Shown one piece after another: positions 1-10,190 of a stretch of DNA of 64,000 bases. The number at the start of each line of letters is the position of its first letter. Within the stretch, counting starts at the first letter, position 1. The DNA is from Primulina eburnea (lineage: Eukaryota > Streptophyta > Magnoliopsida > Lamiales > Gesneriaceae), in the NCBI RefSeq assembly GCF_022965805.1, contig NC_133103.1, forward strand, positions 53,208,386-53,272,385, given 5' to 3'. Both the position numbers and the translations under genes were made by a program. The notes beneath the pieces were generated by a model, which worked only from the letters and a program-made list of their open reading frames with translations, did no database searches and was not told where the DNA came from.

Positions 1-11
1 AGAATTAGATT

Positions 12-279
12 GAGATAATAAAAGATTTATTTAAATTTTTGGAATTTAATGTAATATAAGAGTCTTTGGTTAGAACATAAGGTAAAAAGATGAACCAGGA
101 AATGGTAAACACAAGGTTCGAGTAACCAAGAAATAATAAATTCATGTTGTAGCCCCTCAGCCTTCTTAGCCGAGAAATGCGTTTAAGGCGTTTAAGGGTG
201 ATTTTTATGAATTTATGTTTCTATGGGATCTCGGTAAAATCCTCTGTTGTTTAATTTCTTTGGTATATCTTTAATAAAT
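12..279 (+). repeat. LTR-like unit, copy 1, left part (movement-protein element)
   Basis: This stretch is nearly identical to 8837-8936 plus 21294-21450. Together with 8632-8834 it forms one ~471 bp unit, split here by gypsy element G1. The unit ends immediately before a tRNA-Met primer site in copy 2, which is why I read it as LTR-like. It could instead be a repeated intergenic/promoter region of an integrated pararetrovirus. Copy 1 is continuous through the site where C2 entered copy 2. The left edge at about 12 is where similarity to copy 2 starts. Confidence 0.7.
275..279. repeat. Target-site duplication of G1, left copy
   Basis: TAAAT here is repeated at 8627-8631. The uninterrupted copy 2 near 21447 carries a single TAAAT, so this is the 5 bp duplication made by G1 insertion. 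Confidence 0.85.
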
Positions 280-1621
280 TTTGGGGACCAGGACGCTAAT
301 CATCTTCTTAATCGTGATTGGGACTAATTAATCAATTATAAGTAAACATGGTCTAAATTTTTTTTTTAAATGCGGAAGGTAATGGAATCAAACTCATATA
401 CATATCAGTATAAAAGTATAAATCTGATAAAATATACAATCATACACATCTCAGGTTCAACAACTACTATCAAGTGTTTAAACCCTATCTCTAGTCCAAG
501 TCCGTGGTCTCCACTCTAACTCGATCTTTCTTCATCTCTGTGACCCTGAACCTGTCCAACCTGTTGTCATGCACACATACAGACAAGACAACAGCCGGTA
601 ACTCCGGTGAGATACAAAGATCCCAGTATAAATAATGTATTAATGCAATCATATAAAACATATATAAAAGCATAAACAATCATAAAAACATGTATTCAAT
701 CTGACTACATGAACAAATACGAATCTGTATTTCAATCAATGACTTCTTATCTTATCTCTAACCTAGGGATCCCAATCTAATTTAGACTTTGGTATGCTGT
801 ATCGAATGTCTACAATAGACGTCGATCTACATCTAAGATCATCGATACACTGTAAGTCTAGAGTCTCGGCAGTTCTGACAAAGACTCGGCGGTTCTGCCC
901 TAGCTAGGCTGTTCTGCCCTAGACTCAACTCTGACTCTGCTCTCTAAGTCAATAGATTAACATATCAATCTGATAATCTGAAAATATCAATGCAATAAAA
1001 TAAAGTATGTGATTTAGGGAAACTCAAGTCAAACCTAACTCGAGTTGTGCAATCCCGAATCAATATTTATTTATACCTTTCTTGCTGTCGATCTGATACA
1101 ATCAAAGTCTTGATTCAAAGTCTGTCACTGTTCAATCTGGCAATGACAATACCAATATTCTGTATCAATATTCTAATCAAATCACATCTCTGTTTTATCA
1201 AATTCTGATAGTGCAACAGTACACTCTTGCGATATCTCTGCTACCAAACCAGTATCTACTAATTCCCATAATTTACAATCAACCACCGTACAATCTGATA
1301 TCAATTCTAGGCAATTTCATGCTGAAATTCATCACAATTCCATATTCAGTCCGTTTCTTAATCTGACTTCGATTCTACGCTGTCTAACATGTCAAGAACA
1401 ATATATATGACGTGTATTCAATTCTAACAACATCATAATTTCAAAGCATGTCAAAACGTAGTAAAACTTACGTCGAGTTGTAGCCTGCGTTAATAGGAAC
1501 ACAGTACCGAAGTCGGATTTAAAATATAACGGACGGATTGATCGTAAATCGAATTCTAGAATCAAGGATCAAAAGTTTCTCTCAATTTCTATTTTTGTTT
1601 CCCTCTCCAGATTTACGTTTG

Positions 1622-1639
1622 TATATATATATATATATA
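1622..1639. repeat. (TA)9 microsatellite in G1 3' LTR
   Basis: A short TA run. The matching run in the other LTR has expanded to about 27 units, so it has changed since insertion. Confidence 0.9.
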
Positions 1640-1683
1640 CCCACGTACATGCAACTAGCCAAATGTCTATTTTCCCTTCTGCA

Positions 1684-1900
1684 TGTCTCGCGCATATGAG
1701 CGACATTACTGGCGCATATGCGCGAGACCTACTGGTCTCGGCCTTGGCAGCTCGCGCATATGCGCGACTCATTTCCGCGCATATGCGCGAAGCCCTCTGG
1801 ACCTCCCGCGCATAAGCGCGCCTACACGTCGCGCATGTGCGCCGACCTCTCTGGATGTCTCGCGCATGTGCGCGCATATATGTCACGCATGTGCGCCAAT
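1684..1900. repeat. Palindromic GCGCAT-type repeat cluster in G1 LTR
   Basis: About eight degenerate copies of a self-complementary core (GCGCATATGCGC, or GCGCATGTGCGC) are spaced every 25-30 bp. They lie in a GC-rich patch within an otherwise AT-rich LTR. Short ORFs over this patch on both strands translate to RICA/AHMR-type repeats and are by-products of the palindromes. A second copy lies at 8306-8500. Confidence 0.9.
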
Positions 1901-2027
1901 GCTACTGCCCTCGCTCTTACCTTCTCACATGCGATCTCATTTCGTGTATCGGTTAGCCTTTTCATAATCACATTAAATTAGTACTCAATAATGGTTAATT
2001 AACCGTGATTAATTCTCGGGCATTACA

Positions 2028-2040
2028 TTTCTCCCCACCT
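2028..2040 (-). other. Polypurine tract of G1
   Basis: On the minus strand this reads AGGTGGGGAGAAA and directly abuts the 3' LTR. This is the expected place for the plus-strand DNA primer. Confidence 0.85.
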
Positions 2041-2123
2041 AAGATACAATTTCGTCCTCGAAATCACATGCATTTAATTATATCAGTAAGGAGTATATAC
2101 AAAAACTGTATAAGAAATTTACA

Positions 2124-3541
2124 TCATCGAAATAACTCTGGGAATTCTTGTCTCATATCTCATTCAGTTTCCCAGGTTGCTTCTTCAGTGCCATGACGAG
2201 TCCATTGAACTTTTACAAGTGGAATAGTCTTCGTTCTGAGCTGTTTTTCTTTACGATCAATAATCTGAATCGGTTTTTCAACATAGCTCAACGTCTCATC
2301 CAGTTCGGCCTCGTCTGGTTGAATAGCATGTGAAGCATCAGGAAGGTATTTCCTTAATAACGATACATGAAAGACATCATGTATCCCAGATAATGAAGGC
2401 GGTAAAGCGAGTCGATAGGCACGATCTCCTATCTTCTCGAGAATCTCATAAGGCCCGATGTATCGTGGAGACAGTCTCCCTTTCTTGCCAAATCTGACAA
2501 CTCCTTTGAAAGGTGAAATCTTTAAAAATACTCGGTCTCCTACCTCAAATACCAACGGTCTACGTCCAACATTGGCATATTTGGCCTGTCTGTCTTGTGC
2601 TGCCTTCATTTTATTTTGAATTAGCTTCACCTTTTCTGTCATATCTCTGATCATATCTGGTCCAATCTCAGGAACTTCAGAGATATCATCCCAATAGAGA
2701 GGGGATCGACACTTCTTTCCGTACAACGCTTCAAATGGTGCCATCTCAATACTCGTCTGATAGCTGTTGTTGTACGAAAACTCACAAAGCGGCAATGCAT
2801 CTTGCTAATTAGTGCTAAAATCAAGCACTACTGCTCTCAGCATATCCTCCAGTGTCTGGATAGTCCGCTCTGACTGTCCGTTGGTCTGTGGATGATATGC
2901 GGTACTCAGATGTAACTTCGTACCGAGAGCCTGCTGCAAACTCTGCCAGAAGTGCGAAGTAAATCGAGGATCACGGTCTGATACAATTGACTTTGGCACT
3001 CCGTGCAATCTGACCACTTCTCTGACATAGATTTCTGCCATCTGGTCAAATCTGTACGTCATCTTGTACGGGATAAAACATGCGGATTTGATCAATCTGT
3101 CAATCACGACCCAAATCGCATCACAACCTCGGGAAGAACGCGGCAATTGCGTCACAAAATCCATGGAAATATGATCTCATTTCCATTCAGGAATGGACAA
3201 GCTCTGTAATAATCCTCCTGTTTCTTTCTTTCTGCTTTCACCTATTGGCAATTCAGACATTTGGAAACAAATTCTGCAATATCATTTTTCATTTGTTTCC
3301 ACCAGAACTGTCTTTTCAAATCATTGTACATCTTTCTGCCACCAGGATGAATACTAAATCGACTGTTGTGCGCTTCTGACAATATCTGTCGTCTCAACTC
3401 TGAAATATTCGGCACAACTAGACGATTATTCACATACGAAACGTTATCACGTACCTGATACTCTGATCGATGTCCTGCTCTAACCATCGATACTGATTTC
3501 TGTACATTCTGATCAACTTTTTGAGCCGCTTTAATCTTCAT
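2124..3541 (-). pseudogene. G1 integrase with chromodomain-like C-terminus, broken
   Basis: This would insert the cDNA copy into host chromatin. Reading 3541 downward: an H2C2 zinc-binding segment (H...H...CLNCQ, about 3375-3245), the catalytic core (first Asp in VVIDRL near 3110, second in SDRDPRF near 2970, Glu in GQSERTIQ near 2860), then a C-terminal domain ending in a chromodomain-like stretch (VKVQW near 2195). Breaks are stops at 3242, 3177, 2805 and 2160 and one 1-nt shift near 3220. The frame then runs to a natural stop at 2124-2126. The chromodomain-like tail is thought in this clade to direct insertion into heterochromatin. Confidence 0.9.
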
Positions 3542-3547
3542 AATCAG

Positions 3548-5503
3548 TTATGGTTCTACTTGCACCGTATAAAGTCTCAACGGTCTATAATCTGTTTCAA
3601 ATGCTAATCCTGACAAACAGCAGTCCTCTATCAAATTTGAAACACCGATCGTCGACAAAGATAAAGAACATACCTTTCGACTCAGTGCATCAACTGCTGC
3701 ATTAGACTTTCCTGGATAGTATTTGATTTCGCAATCAAAATCTTTAAGTAAATCAAGCCATCTTCGCTGTCTCATATTCAATTCATATTGTGAAAACAGA
3801 TATTTTAACCTCTTATGATCAGAATATATCTCAAACTTCCCACCGTAAAGATAGTGTCGCCATATCTTTAGTGCAAAGACAATGGCTGCCAATTCAAGGT
3901 CATGAATTGGATAACGAGTCTCATGTGGTTTAAGCTGTCTTGAGGCATAAGCAATCACATGCCCTCGTTGTATCAGCACAAATCCCAATCCTCTGTGAGA
4001 AGCGTCGCAATAAACTACAAAATCGCCAGTATCGGATGGGATAGTCAACACCAGGGCACTGGTCAACCTCTTCTTCAACTCCAGAAAACTGGTCTCACAT
4101 TCTTCCGACCAAACAAATGGAGCATTCTTTTGAGTTAGCTGAGTAATTGGTTTAGCAATACTCGAGAAATCTTTAATGAAACGACGATAGTATCCCGCTA
4201 AACCCATGAAACTGTGAACTTCGGGCACTGACGTCGGTCTTGGCCAAGAAATCACGGCTTCCACCTTACTGGGATCCACTGATATCCCATCTCCGGATAT
4301 AATATGACCCAGAAATACTACCTGTCTTAACCAAAACTCACATTTCGACAATTTAGCATATAACTTCTCAGCCCTTAAAATTCGCAACACAGTTCTTAGA
4401 TGATCAGCATGCTCACTCATATTCTTTGAGTAGATCAAAATATCATCAATGAATATAATCACAAATTCATCGAGATACTTCTAGAATACACGGTTCATCA
4501 ATCCCATGAATACAGCTGGAGCATTCGTCAAACCAAACGGCATGACAATAAATTCATAGTGTCCATACCTGGTTCTGAATGCTGTCTTTGAGATATCAGA
4601 ATCTCTGACTCTCAACTGATGATATCCCGATCTTAAATCAATCTTGGAATATACTAAAGAACCCTGCAACTGATCGAATAAATCATCAATACGAGGCAAA
4701 AGATATTTATTCTTTATCGTTGCCTTGTTTAGTTGTCGAATGTCGATGCAGAGTCTCATCGAACCGTCTTTCTTTCTTACAAACAATACTGGAGCAACCC
4801 AAGGAGAAACACTCGGTCTGATGTACCCCTTGGCCAGTAAATCTTCCAGTTGATTCTTCAATTCTTTCAATTCAACTGGTGCCATTCTGTACGGAGCTCT
4901 AGAAATCGGTACTGTACCTGGCATCAGTTCAATGCTGAAGTCTATATCTCTAATTGGAGGTAATCCCGGGATCTCATCTGGGAAGACGTCAGCAAATTCA
5001 CGTACCACTGGCAGGTCTACCAATGCTGGACTCGACTTCAGTAAATCTACTGAATATACAAGGAATCCATCTGCTCCTTTCTGTAACAATCGAGTCATAG
5101 ATAATACGGATACTAAAGGAATTCTCGATCTAGAACCTTTACCGTAAAATTTCCAGTCTTCAGCCATATCTGGTCTGAATCTCACTATCTTGTGGAAACA
5201 ATCAACTGTAGCTCTGTACTTGGTCAGCATATCAATACCGATAATACAGTCAAAGTCAGACAACCCAAGTACGATGCACTCTAACTCAATCTCATGCCCG
5301 TCATACTGTAGCATATAATGCTTAACAGAATTTACAGATATCAAACCCGTCCCCAAAGGCGAAGAGACAGACACTACAGTAGCTAAAGACTCTACAGGCA
5401 AAGCATGACTCAGTGCAAATCGTTCAGAAATAAATGTGTGTGAAGCACCGATATCAATCAGTACATAAGCAGAGTAACCACATAAAGAAAAGTTACCTGC
5501 CAC
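3548..5503 (-). pseudogene. G1 protease, reverse transcriptase and RNase H, broken
   Basis: This is the catalytic middle of the polyprotein. A retropepsin-like segment carries DIGASHTF near 5440; most relatives have DTGA or DSGA, so the second residue is unusual. The reverse transcriptase follows ([10 protein letters not shown] near 4750, MPFGLTNAP near 4530, catalytic FIDD near 4445). RNase H comes next (YCDAS near 4010, YSDHK near 3820). Stops lie at 4481-4483 and 3548-3550. No indel is needed to stay in frame with gag. The product would copy element RNA into DNA in cytoplasmic particles. Confidence 0.92.
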
Positions 5504-5527
5504 AACGTCATCTGGTGCTTCCTGAGC

Positions 5528-6604
5528 CTACTCCTCTGTCAAAGCAAATACTCTGGCCTGCTGTCTCGGAGGCTGGCTAATAGTCTGGCTACCTCCTGAC
5601 CTCTGCTGTGACTGAGCTGGCGCTGGCTGGAATGTGTGAACAGCAGCTGATCGTCTCTCAGTCTGTTCTACTGATCCCGATGACTCGGCCCCCTGGGATC
5701 TTTGGGAACCTCTCTGGGGACACACTTTAGCAAAGTGTCCCGGCTGTTTACAGATTTTGCAACTACCAGTCACTCCCTGGCATTGCTCAGTTGCATGTCT
5801 TCCTCCGCAAGTCTTGCAATAAACTCCAGTGTAACTCTGGCTCTGTCTGGAACCACCGGAGCTGGAAGAACTACTGCCAGATTTCTTGAATTGCTTTCCC
5901 CTGGCTTTCAAAAATTCTTTCTTTCCTCCACTGCTGCTGCCACCCTCAAATCTGGGAGGTGGTTGTTGTGGTCTCGGTGCTGGAGACACAAATGAAGCCC
6001 CTTTCTGTCTCATCAGACCGGCTTCTGCTCCCTTAGCTCTGTTCAGGGCGTCAGTAAAGTTATTCGGTCGCCCTGTGTTCACCAATGTGAAAATGTCGGG
6101 GTTCAAGCCATTGATGAACTGATCAGGAGTAGCTTCTTCGCTGTCAGCCACATGTGGAGCAAATTTCAGCAAGGAGGAGAACTTTGACACGTACTCCTCT
6201 ATGTTCATCTGTCCTTGCTTTAGATTGGCAAACTCCGCCCCCTTATCCTTTCGGTACGACACTGGGAAAAATCGTTGATAAAATTCAGTTCTAAAAATAT
6301 CCCAGGTAATGTTCGTACCTCTGTGCTCCAATGCCCTCTTTCTTGTCATCCACTAGTGCTTGGCAACTTCGTGCAGCTGATGTCCAATCAATTTAACTCT
6401 CCTCTCATCTGTATACTCCAAGGATTCGAACAACATCTCAATATCATCAAACCAACTCTCACACTCTACAGCGTTCTCTGTTCCTTTCAAAGTCGGCGGA
6501 TGAAATGATTGAAATCGTTTCAGTAACGTTTCCATTGGAGTCGTAGTAACATCCATTGGAGGATTTGATGTACTTCCCTGTTCTGGGACTCGTCTCGGAG
6601 GCAT
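5528..6604 (-). pseudogene. G1 gag, broken
   Basis: This is the capsid/nucleocapsid protein of the gypsy element. It starts at an ATG at 6604 (MPPRRVPEQ) about 245 bp after the primer site. It has a capsid-like region, then a basic Ser/Gly/Gln-rich segment and two CCHC-type knuckles (CKTCGGRH and CKICKQPGHFAKVC, about 5820-5710). Stops at 6353-6355 and 5528-5530 interrupt one continuous frame that leads directly into protease, so gag and pol were a single reading frame. Confidence 0.9.
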
Positions 6605-6847
6605 ATCTGATAATCAAATAGATTAGTAACAAATACTACAATTCTGTTTCAATCCTCCTCTGATCATCTTATGGCTGATCTAGAATCAATACTGATCCAA
6701 TCTCAACAAAACATATTACTATATCAAATCAGATAAACAAGTAACATGTATTAAAGCAGTAAGACATGCTATCATTCAAAAGCAGGAAAGAAAACCTCAA
6801 TCTACCCCGCTCACTAGCCTCTTCTATCTCAATCTAAAGGATCTATC
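6605..6847 (-). other. G1 5' untranslated leader
   Basis: This is sequence between the primer site and the gag ATG. It is AT-rich with no ORF. I see nothing further in it. Confidence 0.7.
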
Positions 6848-6859
6848 GCTCTGATACCA
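6848..6859 (-). other. G1 primer binding site (tRNA-iMet type)
   Basis: The minus strand reads TGGTATCAGAGC, complementary to the 3' end of plant initiator-Met tRNA. It lies 2 nt inside the 5' LTR. Confidence 0.92.
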
Positions 6860-8204
6860 CCTGTTGTGGGGACCCGGACGCTAATCATCTTCTTAATCGT
6901 GATTGGGACTAATTAATCAATTATAATAAACAGGGTCTAAATTTTTTTTTTAAATGCGGAAGGTAATGAAATCAAACTCATATACATATCAGTATAAAAG
7001 TATAAATCTGATAAAATATACAATCATACACATCTCAGGTTCAACAAATACTATCAAGTGTTTAAACCCTATCTCTAGTCCAAGTCCGTGGTCTCCACTC
7101 TAATTCGATCTTTCTTCATCTCTGTGACCCTGAACCTGTCCAACCTGTTGTCATGCACACATACAGACAAGACAACAGCCGGATAACTCCGGTGAGATAC
7201 AAAGATCCCAGTATAAACAATGTATTAATGCAATCATATAAAACATATATAAAAGCATAAACAATCGTAAAAACATGTATTCAATCTGACTACATGAACA
7301 AATACGAATCTGTATTTCAATCAATGACTTCTTATCTTATCTCTAACCTAGGGATCCCAATCTAATTTAGACTTTGGTATGCTGTATCGAATGTCTACAA
7401 TAGACGTCGATCTACATCTAAGATCATCGATACACTGTAAGTCTAGAGTCTCAGCAGTTCTGACAAAGACTCGGCGGTTCTGCCCTAGCTAGGCTGTTCT
7501 GCCCTAGACTCAACTCTGACTCTGCTCTCTAAGTCAATAGATTAACATATCAATCTGATAATCTGCAAATATCAATGCAATAAAATAAAGTATGTGATTT
7601 AGGGAAACTCAAGTCAAACCTAACTCGAGTTGTGCAATCCCGAATCAATATTTATTTATACCTTTCTTGCTGTCGATCTGATACAATCAAAGTCTTGATT
7701 CAAAGTCTGTCACTGTTCAATATGGCAATGACAATACCAATATTCTGTATCAATATTATAATCAAATCACAACATCTCTGTTTTATCAAATTCTGATAGT
7801 GCAACAGTACACTCTTGCGATATCTCTGCTACCAAACCAGTATCTACTAATTCCCATAATTTACAATCAACCACCGTACAATCTGATATCAATTCTAGGC
7901 AATTTCATGCTGAAATTCATCACAATTCCATATTCAGTCCGTTTCTTAATCTGACTTCGATTCTACGCTGTCTAACATGTCAAGAACAATATATATGACG
8001 TGTATTCAATTCTAACATCATAATTTCAAAGCATGTCAAAACGTAGTAAAACTTACGTCCAGTTGTAGCCTGCTTTAATAGGAACACAGAACCAAAGTCG
8101 GATTTAAAATCTAACTGAAGGATTGATCGTAAATCGAATTCTAGAATCAAGGATCAAAAGTTTCTCTCAATTTCGATTTTTGTTTCCCTCTCCAGATTTA
8201 CGTT

Positions 8205-8206
<2 letters not shown>

Positions 8207-8260
<54 letters not shown>
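8207..8260. repeat. (TA)27 microsatellite in G1 5' LTR
   Basis: A 54 bp pure TA run, three times longer than its partner at 1622-1639. Confidence 0.95.
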
Positions 8261-8262
<2 letters not shown>

Positions 8263-8305
8263 CACGTACATGCAACCAGCCAAATGTCGATTTTCCCTTC
8301 TGCAT

Positions 8306-8500
8306 GTCTCGCGCATATGCGCGAGACCTACTGGTCTCGGCCTTGGCAGCTCGCGCATATGCGCGACTCATTTCCGCGCATATGCCCGAAGCCCTCTGGA
8401 CCTCCCGCGCATAAGTGCGCCTACACGTCGCGCATGTGCGCCGACCTCTCTGGATGTCTCGCGCATGTGCGCGCATATATGTCACGCATGTGCGCCAATG
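8306..8500. repeat. Palindromic GCGCAT-type repeat cluster, second copy
   Basis: The same array as 1684-1900, lacking the ~24 bp extra segment of that copy and carrying a few point changes in the palindromes. Confidence 0.9.
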
Positions 8501-8626
8501 CTACTGCCCTCGCTCTTACCTTCTCACATGCAATCTCATTTCGTGTCTCGGTTAGCCTTTTCATAATCACATTAAATTAGTACTCAATAATGGTTAATTA
8601 ACCGTGATTAATTCTCGGGCATTACA

Positions 8627-8631
8627 TAAAT
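8627..8631. repeat. Target-site duplication of G1, right copy
   Basis: TAAAT, matching 275-279. Confidence 0.85.
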
Positions 8632-8834
8632 CCTTTTATGTTTTGTAAAAGTATCAAATAAGAACCTTATATTCATAATTATTCTGGAATTTAAATGTCT
8701 CCTTTTCTTAGCTCAGTTTGAGTTGAAAATGGTATATATCTAGAAACCAATAACCTCCATGTGTGCAAAAGCCACTAAGGAAAAATTTGGTAAAACAACG
8801 CCACATATCATATTCAATTTGATTACAAGCCTTA
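8632..8834 (+). repeat. LTR-like unit, copy 1, right part
   Basis: This continues 12-279 after the G1 insertion and matches 21450-21663 of copy 2. It ends AAGCCTTA, where copy 2 has AAGCCTCA just before the primer site. Two bases later (GA) copy 2 of the same unit begins, with no internal sequence between them. Confidence 0.75.
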
Positions 8835-8836
8835 GA

Positions 8837-8936
8837 TGATAAAAGATTTATTTAAATTTTTTGAATTTAATGTAATATAAGAGTCTTTGGTTAGAACATA
8901 AAGTAAAAAGATTAACCAGGAAATGGTAAACACAAG
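8837..8936 (+). repeat. LTR-like unit, copy 2, left part
   Basis: This first 100 bp of copy 2 begins TGATAAAAG and matches 12-115. It is cut by C2 and resumes at 21294. Confidence 0.75.
8932..8936. repeat. Target-site duplication of C2, left copy
   Basis: ACAAG, repeated at 21289-21293. Copy 1 near 112-118 carries it once, showing the empty site. Confidence 0.85.
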
Positions 8937-10057
8937 TGTTGAGGATCGGGTTGAGTTTAGAAAGGGGGGTTGAATAAACTCAATGGCCAACTTATTAAAT
9001 TCTTTCGAATGATGTGCTAAAATCCTGTTAGAGATTTTAACGATTCTTATTCAAATATAAAGACCAGCAGATCACAAGATAATGTGCGGAAAACGATCTG
9101 TTGGTTAGTGGGTGAAAAATGATAAAGCTGAAAAGCAGTAGATAGCACAAGGTTTGTTTCTGGAAGTTCGAAGATGAATCTTCTACGTCTCCCCTTCTTC
9201 TGTTTCCAGAAGGTATCACTAAAAGACTTTGGTGAATACATCACAACAATTGTACACACCCACTTCAATAGGACTTGCCCTTCGCCTATTTAAACTCTTA
9301 GCTTTACAACTCAACTTTTTGAATGATCTTAAATTCTGGAAAAGACTCTTTTCCAGTTACAATTCTTCTATCAATGAATTGATGAAATGAATAGCTTAAG
9401 AAGATATAACTGAAGTAGCTAACACAATATGATCTCAATGATCAACAGTATGCAATGAAGCGTGTGCTGCCTTTTTCAGTGTTGAGCTTCTTTAGATAAC
9501 TGAAAGTTCTAACAATGCTCGAATGATGTTTTTTTCAATTCAGATTTTTGTTCAATGCCGCGTTTTTTTTCACAAAATTCTTCATCTCCATATATAGGCT
9601 CTATTCAACGTTCCAAAAACTGAACGGCTCTTTTCTTTTTGGTGTTTCAGCTTTATTGCTTAAAATGGACCCTGCAGAATACATTAAAAGTAATCAGTCG
9701 CAGTTCATACCAAAAATGGTATACAGTCTTAAATGTTTTTGTATAGCATTTAATGGCATTTAATGAAGCAATAAATGCTGGTATCACGTTAATAGATCAA
9801 CGGTAATATTTAGAGACTTTGAGATACGCAAGATTCTGTTAGTGTATATTTCGAATTTTGTATCCTTCTAGTTCTGGTTTTAGCTAAGAAATTATTTAAG
9901 CAAGTTTTAGCGCGATACCAGTACTTCTGGTTTTACAACATCTACTGGTTCTACTGGTTCTACTGGTTTTGTACTAATCCAACATCTACTGGTTTCGTAC
10001 TAATCCAACATCTACTGGTTTTTCCTAAGCATCACCACAATAAATTTAATTCTAACA
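8937..10057 (-). repeat. 3' LTR of C2
   Basis: This pairs with 20150-21288. On the plus strand it runs TGTTGAGGATC...TTCTAACA. It contains several CTACTGGTT repeats near 9945-10020, a minus-strand TATA-like stretch near 9589-9598, and differs from its partner by scattered substitutions and small indels. Confidence 0.92.
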
Positions 10058-10070
10058 ATTTCCCTCGTTG
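10058..10070 (-). other. Polypurine tract region of C2
   Basis: On the minus strand a purine-rich stretch (CGAGGGAAAT) abuts the 3' LTR. It is short but correctly placed. Confidence 0.55.
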
Positions 10071-10190
10071 TGGTGATGCCAAAACCTAGATGTTCTGTGT
10101 TCGTAAAATAGAGATAAGAACGGATTAGATAATCAAAACAATTTATATCCAGAGAAAATCAACGTTAATAAAAACACAAAGAAAAAAAAA

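Larger units (their letters stand above)
280..2027 (-). repeat. 3' LTR of G1
   Basis: This 1748 bp copy matches 6862-8626 almost base for base. Differences include a (TA)9 versus (TA)27 run, an extra ~24 bp in the palindromic repeat patch, a few short indels and scattered substitutions. On the minus strand it starts TGTAATGCCC. The other end reads TTTGGGG here against TGTTGTGGGG in the 5' LTR, so the terminal bases have decayed. Confidence 0.92.
280..8626 (-). mobile_element. G1: Ty3/gypsy chromovirus (Tekay/Del-like), minus strand, decayed
   Basis: This is a complete LTR retrotransposon of about 8.35 kb. Reading the minus strand, it has a 5' LTR (6862-8626), a tRNA-iMet primer site (6848-6859), gag, protease, reverse transcriptase, RNase H, integrase with a chromodomain-like tail, a polypurine tract (2028-2040) and a 3' LTR (280-2027). 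A 5 bp TSD (TAAAT) flanks it. Gene order PR-RT-RH-INT identifies Ty3/gypsy, and the integrase tail resembles the Tekay/Del clade as I know it. It sits inside copy 1 of the movement-protein element's LTR-like unit. It carries eight in-frame stops and one frameshift, so it is not autonomous now. Confidence 0.93.
6862..8626 (-). repeat. 5' LTR of G1
   Basis: 1765 bp, bounded by TGTTGTGGGG at 6862 and CATTACA at 8626. It pairs with 280-2027 and contains the long TA run and the palindrome cluster. It would hold the promoter, but I could not place a convincing TATA box because of the TA tract. Confidence 0.92.

Noticed and set aside
1684..1900. CRISPR-like regular spacing
   Set aside because: The repeats are degenerate palindromes of ~12 bp in a plant LTR, with no unique spacers of constant length and no cas genes.
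1569..1981. Overlapping ORFs on both strands with RICA/AHMR-type repeats (also 8123-8580)
   Set aside because: They are translations of the GCGCAT palindrome array in the G1 LTR, occur in several frames and both strands at once, and are repeated in both LTRs.
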